Assembly (NCBI GenBank): GCA_046262415.1
Contig: JBHEMU010000026.1
Span: 1 to 25,117, forward strand
DNA: 25,117 bases
Source: JACDAS01 sp046262415
GTDB taxonomy: Bacteria > Actinomycetota > Thermoleophilia > Gaiellales > Gaiellaceae
Direction: 5' to 3'
Position numbers and translations under genes: made by a program. How positions within the stretch are numbered: position 1 is the stretch's first letter; the number at the start of each line of letters is the position of its first letter. A model generated the notes under the pieces. The model searched no databases. It worked only from the letters and a program-made list of their open reading frames with translations, and had not been told where the DNA came from. Below are positions 1-6,521 of this stretch, one piece after another.

Positions 1-318
1 GCGCGGGCGCCGCGGCCGCCCTCGCCGACGGCCCAAGCTCCTCTTCGGCGACCGTGCCTACCACTCTCGCGCCGCCCGCCGCGAGCTTCGCCGGCGCGGG
101 ATCAGCGCCCGGGTCGCCCGGCCGCAGGCAGAGCACGGCTCCGGGCTCGGACGCGAGCGCTGGGTCGTCGAGCGGACGATCGCCTGGCTCCACCAGCACC
201 GCCGTCTGCGCGTTCGCTACGAGCGCCGCGCGGACATCCACGAGGCCTTCCTCTACCTCGGTGCGAGCCTGATCTGCTTCAGTCGGCTGCAGGCCCAGGA
301 GTCATTTTGTTAGGCGCT
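1..318 (+). mobile_element. Right end of an IS5-family insertion sequence (left part outside window)
   Basis: The window opens inside the transposase gene of an IS5-family element. The gene stops at 313, and the sequence continues only a few bases before a CTAA at 319-322. IS5-group elements are known to duplicate YTAR targets, so the element probably ends near 318 with CTAA as the target copy. The terminal inverted repeat would then include the last codons of the transposase (around 300-318), as is common in compact IS elements. The other end and the second CTAA are off the window, so the boundary is an inference. Confidence 0.6.
2..313 (+). CDS. IS5-family transposase, C-terminal fragment (5' end outside window)
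   Basis: This open frame has no start in the window, enters from the left edge and ends at TAG 311-313, leaving 103 residues. It reads as the C-terminal part of an IS5-family DDE transposase. It begins with a basic RGRRGRPRRRPK stretch, continues with LLFGDRAYHS, which carries the second catalytic Asp (GDRAY), then RRRGISARVARP, and then GSGLGRERWVVERTIAWL, which carries the final catalytic Glu in the RWVVER motif. It closes with HRRLRVRYERRADIHEAFL and a short hydrophobic tail. This is typical of the IS427-like branch of IS5. The visible part has no frameshift, so it may belong to an intact element. The gene after it on the same strand (RTX repeat protein) appears to have been interrupted by this insertion. 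Confidence 0.88.
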   Translation, partial: RGRRGRPRRRPKLLFGDRAYHSRAARRELRRRGISARVARPQAEHGSGLGRERWVVERTIAWLHQHRRLRVRYERRADIHEAFLYLGASLICFSRLQAQESFC

Positions 319-353
319 CTAAGGGGAAGATCACCGGGAGCCTCCACCCGGAC

Positions 354-824
354 GTGATCGTCGGCAGCGAGCAGAGCGACACGATCACCTCTTACGACAG
401 CGCCGACGTGATCTGCGGCCTGGGCGGCGGCGACAAGATCGACGGCGGCCGCGGCGCCGACTGGATCGACGGTGACGCGGGCAAGGACGAGATCCGCGGG
501 GGCGAGGACGCCGACAAGATCCTCGGCGGCGACGGCAGCGATCTTGTCGTCGGCGCGGGTGGAGACGACCGGATGTCCGGAGGCAGGGGGAACGACACGA
601 TCAAGGGCGTGTCGGGCAACGATGCGATCGACGGCGGAACCGGCAAGGATGTGCTCCGGGGGGCCAGTGGCGACGACCGGATCTCGGGCGGCCCGTCGGG
701 CGACGTGCTCTACGGCGGCGGCGGGGCGGACAAGCTCTCCGGCGGGCAAGGTTTCGACAGGTGCGAGTCGCCTGGCGCACCCGACGACGCCGTGACCGGA
801 TGCGAGGAGCTGTTCGGCAACTGA
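354..824 (+). CDS. RTX/hemolysin-type calcium-binding repeat protein, probably 5'-truncated by the IS
   Basis: The product is 156 residues made almost wholly of glycine/aspartate nonapeptide repeats of the GGxGxDxUx class (for example GLGGGDKIDGGRGADWIDGD and GGDGSDLVVGAGGDDRMSGG). These repeats are known to form calcium-bound parallel beta-rolls in exported proteins. The tail (FDRC then TGCEEL) has a cysteine pair often seen after such repeats in actinobacterial proteins. The GTG at 354 is only a convenient start. The same frame stays open upstream, and residues encoded from about 321 (KGKITGSLHPD) still look like the family's pre-repeat strand. No signal peptide or ribosome site is present. 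I infer that the IS5 element removed the N-terminus, so this is probably a non-functional remnant. Confidence 0.75.
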   Translation: MIVGSEQSDTITSYDSADVICGLGGGDKIDGGRGADWIDGDAGKDEIRGGEDADKILGGDGSDLVVGAGGDDRMSGGRGNDTIKGVSGNDAIDGGTGKDVLRGASGDDRISGGPSGDVLYGGGGADKLSGGQGFDRCESPGAPDDAVTGCEELFGN

Positions 825-887
825 GGCGAGAGGAACCCGGCCACGAGCACGACCGAGCCTTCACCTACTGAGCCTGAAACGAAGCCA

Positions 888-960
888 TGCGCCCGGCAAG
901 ATTCGAACTTGCGACCTCTGCCTCCGCAGGGCAGCGCTCTATCCCCTGAGCTACGGGCGC
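888..960 (-). tRNA. tRNA-Arg, anticodon GCG (copy A, canonical fold)
   Basis: On the minus strand this folds as a full cloverleaf. The acceptor stem GCGCCCG/CGGGCGC is fully paired. T8 is present, the D arm is GCTC..GAGC, and the anticodon stem CTGCC/GGCAG closes the loop CTGCGGA. The T arm is GCAAG/CTTGC with loop TTCGAAT. The discriminator is A and CCA is not encoded. The loop places GCG at positions 34-36, reading CGC/CGU arginine codons. The body resembles the bacterial Arg-CCG tRNA with one change at position 34. A near-identical second copy lies at 4871-4943. Copy A has every conserved base, so it is the better candidate for the working gene. Confidence 0.92.
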
Positions 961-995
961 GGGGGAGGGTCAGTGTAGCGAGGGGGCTGCGGCGT
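888..995. repeat. 108-bp direct repeat, copy A (tRNA-Arg plus end of ygfZ-like gene)
   Basis: Bases 888-995 match 4871-4978 at a constant offset of 3983, with three mismatches (893/4876, 953/4936, 983/4966). The repeat spans the tRNA, the short spacer and the last codons of the ygfZ-like reading frame. Beyond 995 similarity continues into the ygfZ coding part but drops markedly and includes indels. The two copies have the same orientation and bracket about 3.9 kb that carry a regulator and a secreted propeller protein. Confidence 0.93.
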
Positions 996-1622
996 TTCCC
1001 GACCGCGAGCTCCGCGTCTGCCGGCACCTCCGAGCGCACGTAGGCGAGTGCGACCACGCCCTCGTCCTCGCGGACGGCACTCGTGACTCGCCCGACCGAC
1101 GCGGTCACCGAGGAGCAACTCCGCGTCGTCGGGCGGCGGCTCAGGCGCCTCGATCCGCAGCACCCGCAGGCCGCGGTTCGCGTGCCCGCGGTGGTGGAGC
1201 TGCGCAACCGGCTCCTGTCCCGGATCGCAGCCCTTCGTGAAGCTGATCGCCCGCTCCACGAGCCCCGCCTCGGCCGGCAGGACACGGTCGTCCAGCTCCT
1301 GCCCACGCCGGAGTCGCGGCCTCGATTCGCATCCGCTCGAGCTCGTCCGCGCCGACGGTCTCCTCGATCTCCTCGTCCAGCACCTCGACGGCTACCAGCC
1401 GCGGGTGCTCCGTCGCCGCGGCGACTGGGTCGACCTTCTTCCGCAGCGCCTCGGCGTGGACGCGCGTGAACGTCCACGTCGTTCCTCCCTCGCTCGCGTC
1501 GTGGGCGAGGATTGCGCCCTCGGCGGCCACCGATGCGACCTCGTCGAGCCGCCGCTCGAGCGCCCGCAGCACGTCGTCGCACCGACGACGAGCACGACGC
1601 ACAGGGACGGCGGGAACCGCAT
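970..1622 (-). pseudogene. Decayed chimera: lipoprotein N-terminus joined to C-terminal half of a YgfZ/GcvT-like protein
   Basis: Three frames must be joined to read this region. An ATG at 1622 opens a lipoprotein-like leader (MRFPPSLCVVLVVGATTC). A frame change near 1585 then gives a helical stretch (DDVLRALERRLDEVASVAAE) and DASEGGTTWTFTRVHAEALR. This runs into IEETVGADELERMRIEAATP, which aligns with the middle of the intact YgfZ at 4953-5729. A second frame change near 1310 leads to LVERAISFTKGCDPGQEP, the family signature with Tyr replaced by Asp. A further shift occurs just before the stop, where 993-1000 carries one extra base relative to 4976-4982. The N-terminal half of YgfZ is absent. 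I infer an old recombination joint followed by decay. No product is expected. Confidence 0.75.
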
Positions 1623-1721
1623 GGCGAGCCTCTCCCTGAACGCCGCGTTGTCTTATTCAGCGGTCCGGATGCCGGGTCAATTGGACGTGCGACCTCTGCT
1701 CGGCCAGACGGGCTCGCTTGC

Positions 1722-2750
1722 CTAGACCAGACCTTGTTCGGTTGCGCGGAGCAGCAGCTGAACGCGATTCTGTGCTCCCAGCACGTTCATCATCCGGCGG
1801 AGCCGCCGCTGCACAGTCCGCCGGGCGATTCCCAGCTGCCTCGCGATCACTTCGTCCTTGAAGCCGGCCGAGGCGAGGGCAAGCAGCTGGCGGTCGCCAC
1901 TGGAGAGCGATGATTGCTCCACGCTGCGTGTGGCACCTCCGGTGTTACCGAACCGAAAGGACGCGCCATTTTCCCACAGCATTTCAAAGAGCCTTCGCAG
2001 TGCCTCGAGCAGCGGAGATGCGTGGATCAGGAGGATTGCCTCTAGCCCTGGGTCTTCGAAGCGCAAGGGCACGAGCGCGAGCTTCCGGTCTGCGATTGCA
2101 AGCTTCATCGGGACGTCGCGAAGGACGCGCGCCTCTTCGCCTGCTTCGGCACTTCGCTGGATCTCCTCGACGCGACCCGGCAGCTCGAACGCGCTCTCGT
2201 CGTACAGAACGCGGTACCGGACTGCTCGTGCGAGGAGCTCCATCTCTAGCTCGTTCCCCGCACGCGCATAGGGAGGCCGGTCGAAGATCAAGACCTCCTC
2301 TTCCGCACTCCGCTGAAGCTGCTCGAATTGTTGGATCAAGGCTGCACGCCCGCTGATTACCTCGACGAGCTCGATTGGATCTGTGCGTGCTCCAGAGGCG
2401 CGAAACTGCTCGTCAAGCTGAGCTGCGGAGAGGCGGATCCGCTCGAGATCCTCCTGCCGCTGTGCGATCAGCACCTGCATCGCAAGGCGAGGCGGCCGTG
2501 GCATGAAGCGCGGCGAGCTGCTGGCCGTCCGACTCACGAGACCTTTCGCCTCGAGTGTCTCGAGCGCCTCGTTCAACCGACCCGACGATGTTCCCGCCCG
2601 ACGCGCGAGCTCACCGCGAGAAGGGGACTCCTCGAAGAGCAGTCGGTAGACCCGTTCCTCGAGCGCCGTCAGTCCGACGGCTTCAAACACCCGCTCCCGC
2701 TGAGATGCGCTTTCTTCGAGCGTCGCGTGGCGACTTTGAGACGGTGACAC
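1722..2750 (-). CDS. TrmB-like / LuxR-type two-HTH transcriptional regulator
   Basis: The product is 342 residues with DNA-binding domains at both ends. Residues about 24-78 form a TrmB/MarR-like winged helix (LTALEERVYRLLFEESPSRG, then LNEALETLEAKGLVSR). The middle is a sensor-like alpha/beta region (IFDRPPYA, VRYRVLYDESAFELPGR, LVPLRFEDPG). Residues about 281-342 form a LuxR/GerE helix-turn-helix (SSGDRQLLALASAGFKDEVI, ARQLGIARRTVQRRLRR). This architecture is common in actinobacteria and usually acts as a ligand-responsive transcription factor; the ligand cannot be read from sequence. The start is a GTG. A TATGAT box at 2767-2762 would leave a leader of only a few bases. It diverges from the propeller gene at 2863, so it probably controls that gene and itself. 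Base composition looks somewhat lower in GC than the housekeeping genes here. Confidence 0.82.
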   Translation of the reverse strand: MSPSQSRHATLEESASQRERVFEAVGLTALEERVYRLLFEESPSRGELARRAGTSSGRLNEALETLEAKGLVSRTASSSPRFMPRPPRLAMQVLIAQRQEDLERIRLSAAQLDEQFRASGARTDPIELVEVISGRAALIQQFEQLQRSAEEEVLIFDRPPYARAGNELEMELLARAVRYRVLYDESAFELPGRVEEIQRSAEAGEEARVLRDVPMKLAIADRKLALVPLRFEDPGLEAILLIHASPLLEALRRLFEMLWENGASFRFGNTGGATRSVEQSSLSSGDRQLLALASAGFKDEVIARQLGIARRTVQRRLRRMMNVLGAQNRVQLLLRATEQGLV

Positions 2751-2761
2751 AACTAAGACGG

Positions 2762-2789
2762 ATCATATCGAGAATGAGTGGTACTCTCG
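2762..2789. promoter_or_regulatory. Divergent promoter/operator candidate between regulator and propeller gene
   Basis: The 112-bp divergent gap carries TATGAT on the minus strand (2767-2762) facing the regulator. Beside it is an imperfect inverted repeat at 2769-2789, with CGAGA against TCTCG and an inner GAGT-GGT-ACTC. TACTCT at 2782-2787 is a possible -10 box for the plus-strand gene. The position fits an operator for the neighbouring TrmB/LuxR regulator, but binding is inference. Confidence 0.4.
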
Positions 2790-2862
2790 CGCTCTGGGTC
2801 ATCGTGGATCGGGCAGGACGCGACGATGACCGTGGGCGCGAAGTCGCAACGAAGGGGATGCG

Positions 2863-4815
2863 ATGGCGGGACGCAAGATCGGAATGACTGCGCGAGTCGT
2901 CGTCCTATCGAGCATGATTCTCAGCGCGACGCTGCTTCCGGCAAGTGCCGAAACCGGTACTCCAAAAGCCGCCGGCATGAATGGAGCTCCTAGTGCCGCG
3001 TCTGCGAACGTCCCATCGCAAACGTGGAGGGACACAGCTTCCGCGCGCGCCGACAACCCCTGTACCGTCGTTCCTGGGTTCAACGACCGCTGCCCGGCGT
3101 GGGCGAAGGAGTATACGAACCCCAGTCCCGACCCTACGTGCACGAAATTGATGAGCGGCCTCGACGTGCCGAGCGCGGTGGCCGGCAGCGGCCAAGCGAT
3201 CTACGTGACAGGAACCACGTGCGACGGACCGAGCTCGTCCACGACCATGCAGACGGTTGCCTACAACGGTACGACGGGAGCGCTGCTCTGGGTCGATGTC
3301 TACCGGGGTTACGGCACGTCTCGCGCCAGCGACATCGCCGTCAGTCCCGACGGCACCCGCGTCTACGTGACCGGTTATCAGAATTGGCATGGCGTTTGCT
3401 TGGAGACGGGATGCGACCCGCCGATCCAAGTCCGGGACGCGGTCACGATCGCCTACGACGCTGCGACGGGCGCGCGGATCTGGACGAGTGTTGTCCCTCC
3501 AAGGGCCGCCGCGCCGGATGCGACGCCCCTGGGGCTCAGTTGGAACAGGCAGATTCAGGTTAGCGCCGACGGAGTCAGGCTCTACATCAGCGGTACGAGC
3601 CCGAGACCGGGAACGTACGAGACGCAGCCACCGCAAGACGTTACTGTCGCGTCGTACGTCGCGGCCACAGGCGAGCAGGACTGGGAGGCAAGGCGGCAAG
3701 CGCCTCCCGGTTACGACGCCGCCGGTTCATTAGAGCCGATGGCGATGGCGGTTCTGGGAAGGCGTATCTTCGCGACCGGCGATTTTGCTCCCGACTGGTT
3801 CTCGGATCCGGAAGGCGCTTTGACCGTCGTCTACGACGATCTCCGTGGAACACACGAGGGCCGCGAAGTATGGGTAGCGAGCGAGGACCGCGTCGGGCCA
3901 CGTGATATCGATGTGACGGGCACGAGCGTGTATGTGGCTGCTGCTGGCGCGAGCGGGGAACAAACGGCGATAACGATCGCGTACGACGCCGCCACGGGAG
4001 CACGGCGCTGGACGCAGATCTATAGGCCTGAGCAAGGGTCGCCTGCCCCGTATGCGGTCGCTGTCAGTACGAAGTTGGGGCTCATCTACATGGCTGGATG
4101 GACGGCGGGCCCCGGCACTTCAGGCACGGGGAATTCGGGCTGGGTGATCGCCTACGATTCCGTAACTGGTACGCGACGATGGTTCTCGGCTCCTTCCGTA
4201 CCAGGGACTACCTATCAGGCTCTTGCGATCTCGTCGGACGATTCCGCACTATTCGCCGTGGGAGGGGTCTTGGGAGGCGAAGGCAGCGCGGCCGGGTTCC
4301 TGACGGTCGCCTACGATCCGAGAACGGGTAGTCAACGGTGGCTTGCGCGCTACAGCTTCCACCCGACAGATGCGGATGTGGCACAGCACGTCTACGTGAG
4401 CAGCGACAGCAGCCGCGTCTTCGCCGTCGGTCCGAATCTCCATTACTACGACCCGACTACAAGCGATCTAACCGATTACGGAACGGTGGCGTACGACACG
4501 GGGCTTGGGCCGACCGCCGTCTCAGTCCTTGCCTTTGACGCCTCTCTGCGTGGTCGGCAGCCAGAGCTTCGCTGGCGGACGGCGCTCGAGGCGCAGGTGC
4601 TCGGCTACAACGTCTTCCGCGATGGACCGGGTGGCACGCTCAAGGTCAACAAGCGCCTGATCGCGGCACGGGGCAGCGGGCGGGGCGAGCGGACGACGTA
4701 CACGCTCCTCGACTACCGCGCTCGCAGAGGCGTCACCTACGGCTATCGACTCCAGATCGTGAAGCTCGACGGGACCCGCGCCTGGGTCGCGTCGACGCGT
4801 CTCACGGCGCGTTGA
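2863..4815 (+). CDS. Secreted PQQ-like beta-propeller protein with C-terminal Fn3-like domain
   Basis: The product is 650 residues. The ATG at 2863 follows a ribosome site (GAAGGGG, 2851-2857). A Sec signal peptide covers residues 1-29 (basic start, VVVLSSMILSATLLPASA, cleavage after ASA). The mature part holds seven or eight blade repeats of the form xxAYDxxTGxxxW (VAYNGTTGALLW, IAYDAATGARIW, IAYDAATGARRW, IAYDSVTGTRRW, VAYDPRTGSQRW), the pattern of PQQ-like/quinoprotein-type propellers. None of this shows that a cofactor is bound. About 100 C-terminal residues (LRGRQPELRWRTALEAQVLG, YNVFRDG, TYGYRLQIV) look like a fibronectin type III-like module. No membrane anchor or catalytic motif is visible, so it is extracellular with unknown ligand. 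It is divergent from the regulator at 1722-2750 and lies between the two tRNA-Arg direct repeats. Confidence 0.82.
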   Translation: MAGRKIGMTARVVVLSSMILSATLLPASAETGTPKAAGMNGAPSAASANVPSQTWRDTASARADNPCTVVPGFNDRCPAWAKEYTNPSPDPTCTKLMSGLDVPSAVAGSGQAIYVTGTTCDGPSSSTTMQTVAYNGTTGALLWVDVYRGYGTSRASDIAVSPDGTRVYVTGYQNWHGVCLETGCDPPIQVRDAVTIAYDAATGARIWTSVVPPRAAAPDATPLGLSWNRQIQVSADGVRLYISGTSPRPGTYETQPPQDVTVASYVAATGEQDWEARRQAPPGYDAAGSLEPMAMAVLGRRIFATGDFAPDWFSDPEGALTVVYDDLRGTHEGREVWVASEDRVGPRDIDVTGTSVYVAAAGASGEQTAITIAYDAATGARRWTQIYRPEQGSPAPYAVAVSTKLGLIYMAGWTAGPGTSGTGNSGWVIAYDSVTGTRRWFSAPSVPGTTYQALAISSDDSALFAVGGVLGGEGSAAGFLTVAYDPRTGSQRWLARYSFHPTDADVAQHVYVSSDSSRVFAVGPNLHYYDPTTSDLTDYGTVAYDTGLGPTAVSVLAFDASLRGRQPELRWRTALEAQVLGYNVFRDGPGGTLKVNKRLIAARGSGRGERTTYTLLDYRARRGVTYGYRLQIVKLDGTRAWVASTRLTAR

Positions 4816-4870
4816 GCAATGCCTCAATGTCGCCCGCGGCGGCGCCTCAGTACAACGGAGCAAGCCGGTA

Positions 4871-4943
4871 TGCGCGCGGCAAGATTCGAACTTGCGACCT
4901 CTGCCTCCGCAGGGCAGCGCTCTATCCCCTGAGCTGCGGGCGC
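4871..4943 (-). tRNA. tRNA-Arg, anticodon GCG (copy B, two unusual positions)
   Basis: The sequence equals copy A at 888-960 except for two bases. Position 68 is C, so the acceptor stem has a C5-C68 mismatch, and position 8 is C instead of the near-universal T that forms the 8-14 tertiary pair. The anticodon arm, T arm and discriminator A are unchanged, and CCA is not encoded. It ends just upstream of the ygfZ stop side, in the same arrangement as copy A. A tRNA finder should still call it, probably with a lower score. The two changes suggest that it is drifting toward a pseudo-tRNA. Confidence 0.85.
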
Positions 4944-4978
4944 GGGGGAGGGTCAGTGTAGCGAGCGGGCTGCGGCGT
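4871..4978. repeat. 108-bp direct repeat, copy B (tRNA-Arg plus end of ygfZ)
   Basis: This is the partner of 888-995, with 105 of 108 bases identical and in the same orientation. Here the adjoining ygfZ is intact, so this copy probably marks the resident locus, and the segment to its left is the inserted or duplicated one. Confidence 0.93.
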
Positions 4979-5729
4979 CCCCGACCGCCAGCTCGGCGTC
5001 CGCGGGCACCTCGACCCGGACGTAGGCGAGGGCGACGACGGCGTTGCCGGCGCGTGCCGAACTCGTCACTCGGCCGACCACCTTCTCGCCGTGGCGGACC
5101 TCCGCGTCGTACGCCGGCGACTCCGCCGTCTCGATCCGCAGCCTGCGCAACCCGCGGTTGGCATGACCCCGGTAGCGGAGCCGCGCGATCGGCTCCTGGC
5201 CCGGGTAGCAGCCCTTCGCGAAGTCGACCGCCCGCTCCACGAGACCGGCCTCGGCCGGCAGGACGCGGTCGTCGATCTCCTTCCCCCACGCGGGCATCCC
5301 GGCCTCGATGCGCAGCCGCTCGAGCTCGTCGGCCGGCAGCGTCGGCTCCACGTCGGCGTCGAGCAGCTCGGCCGCCGGCTCGCCGTAGTCACGGTTCGGG
5401 ATGCCGCCGGAGCCGCCGAGCACGACGACCGAGCGATGTCGCTCCTGCACGATCTCGACCCTGGCGCCGAGCCGCGCACGCGCCAGCGTCGCCTGGACGA
5501 CCGGGCCGAGCCCGGGCTCGGTGAGCAGGAGGAAGTCCTCGGCCCCCCGGCGGACGACCACGAGCGGTGCGATCACCCGCGCCTTAGGCGTCAGGAGCAA
5601 CGCCTCGCAGACCTCGCCCGACGAGACGTCGTTCGAGACCATCCGCTGGAGGAAGTCCTCCGCGTCAGGCCCGGTCAATCGGACGTAGTCGCGCGGGCGC
5701 TCGGCAACGCGGTGCGTAACGGTTGCCAT
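4953..5729 (-). CDS. ygfZ: YgfZ/GcvT-like folate-binding protein
   Basis: The product is 258 residues of the YgfZ (IbaG/COG0354) family. These proteins are related to the glycine-cleavage T-protein, bind folate, and in well-studied bacteria support iron-sulfur cluster enzymes. The N-terminal part (YVRLTGPDAEDFLQRMVSND) and the family signature KGCYPGQE at residues 172-179 are intact, followed by RGHANRGLRRLRIE and a C-terminal barrel. I chose the ATG at 5729 because TAGACT ends exactly seven bases upstream (5742-5737), the spacing of a leaderless promoter. ATG 5747 would overlap that box. It is transcribed divergently from the molybdoenzyme at 5749, only 19 bases away. LipA in this window is an Fe-S radical-SAM enzyme of the kind YgfZ is known to help. 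The decayed paralogue is at 970-1622. Confidence 0.9.
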   Translation of the reverse strand: MATVTHRVAERPRDYVRLTGPDAEDFLQRMVSNDVSSGEVCEALLLTPKARVIAPLVVVRRGAEDFLLLTEPGLGPVVQATLARARLGARVEIVQERHRSVVVLGGSGGIPNRDYGEPAAELLDADVEPTLPADELERLRIEAGMPAWGKEIDDRVLPAEAGLVERAVDFAKGCYPGQEPIARLRYRGHANRGLRRLRIETAESPAYDAEVRHGEKVVGRVTSSARAGNAVVALAYVRVEVPADAELAVGDAAARSLH

Positions 5730-5735
5730 CGAATC

Positions 5736-5742
5736 TAGTCTA
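5736..5742. promoter_or_regulatory. Back-to-back leaderless promoter with a shared palindromic -10 core
   Basis: CTAGTCTAG (5735-5743) gives TAGTCT at 5736-5741 on the plus strand, seven bases before GTG 5749. It also gives TAGACT at 5742-5737 on the minus strand, seven bases before ATG 5729. Each fits a TAnnnT -10 box that would start transcription at the start codon. Clear -35 boxes are not visible. Confidence 0.65.
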
Positions 5743-5748
5743 GGCATC

Positions 5749-6360
5749 GTGTTCAGGGGCAAGGCTGAGCAGAAAGTCCTGGAGAGAGGCTACGACCCCG
5801 CCCGACTTCCTCCGGGCCAGTACCTGACCGACAAGTGGCCCGTCCTGCATGCGGGCAGCGTGCCGTCCGTCGATCTCCGCACGTGGGACTTCCGCGTGTT
5901 CGGCGAGGTCGAGCGCCCGCTGAGCCTCTCCTGGAAGGAGCTGCGGGCGCTGCCGAGCCGCGAGATCACGGTCGACATCCACTGCGTGACGCGGTGGAGC
6001 CGCTTCGACACCGGCTTCCGCGGCGTCCACTGGCACGACCTCGCCGAGCTGGCGCGGCCGCAACCGAGCGCGCGCTACGTCTTGGCGCACGCCGAGCAGG
6101 GCTTCACCGCGAACGTCCCGCTCGACGCGCTCGAAGCCGACGACGCGTTGCTCGCCTACGAGGCGGACGGCGAGCCGCTCACCCCCGACCACGGCTGGCC
6201 CCTGCGCCTGGTCGTCCCGAGCCGGTACTTCTGGAAGAGCGCCAAGTGGCTCCGCGGCCTCGAGCTGCTCTCCCACGACCAGCCCGGCTTCTGGGAACGC
6301 TACGGGTACCACAACGACGCCGACTACCGGCTCGAGCAGCGCTACGACCCCGGCTTCTGA
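5749..6360 (+). CDS. Molybdopterin-dependent oxidoreductase, sulfite-oxidase-like
   Basis: The product is 203 residues with the sulfite-oxidase molybdopterin fold, in the short single-domain form (YuiH/MsrP-related). DIHCVTRWSRFDTGFRGVHW contains the molybdenum-ligating Cys, residue 79. SWKELRALPS precedes it, as is usual, and DHGWPLRLVVPSRYFWKSAK with WLRGLELL forms the second conserved block near the C-terminus. There is no dimerisation domain, no Tat signal and no haem or flavin domain, so a cytoplasmic or partner-dependent enzyme is likely; the substrate is unknown. The GTG start is chosen because TAGTCT lies seven bases upstream and there is no Shine-Dalgarno. The gene is followed by two strong hairpins shared with the convergent Asp-box gene. 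Confidence 0.85.
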   Translation: MFRGKAEQKVLERGYDPARLPPGQYLTDKWPVLHAGSVPSVDLRTWDFRVFGEVERPLSLSWKELRALPSREITVDIHCVTRWSRFDTGFRGVHWHDLAELARPQPSARYVLAHAEQGFTANVPLDALEADDALLAYEADGEPLTPDHGWPLRLVVPSRYFWKSAKWLRGLELLSHDQPGFWERYGYHNDADYRLEQRYDPGF

Positions 6361-6429
6361 GGTTCCCTCGGACGAGGGATCGCGCACGGCCTCCGGCCGG
6401 GCGATACCTCAATCACCCACCTCCCCCTC

Positions 6430-6457
6430 GCGAAGCGGCCCGACAGGGCCGTTTCGC
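6430..6457. terminator. Hairpin, first of two between convergent genes
   Basis: GCGAAGCGGCCC (6430-6441) pairs with GGGCCGTTTCGC (6446-6457) around a GACA loop. The stem is twelve base pairs with one G-T. It has no long T run, so it is a weaker terminator candidate that may act together with the next hairpin. Confidence 0.55.
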
Positions 6458-6467
6458 CTTCTCCGAC

Positions 6468-6499
6468 GGAAAGGGCCGCCCCGAGGAGCGGCCCTTTCC
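6468..6499. terminator. Intrinsic terminator between the molybdoenzyme and the Asp-box gene
   Basis: GGAAAGGGCCGC (6468-6479) and GCGGCCCTTTCC (6488-6499) form a perfect twelve-pair stem with loop CCCGAGGA, followed on the plus strand by CCTTTTCTCTC. It sits between convergent genes ending at 6360 and 6522 and could serve both, with the better T tract on the plus side. Confidence 0.78.
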
Positions 6500-6521
6500 C
6501 CTTTTCTCTCGCCGCCGGCTC

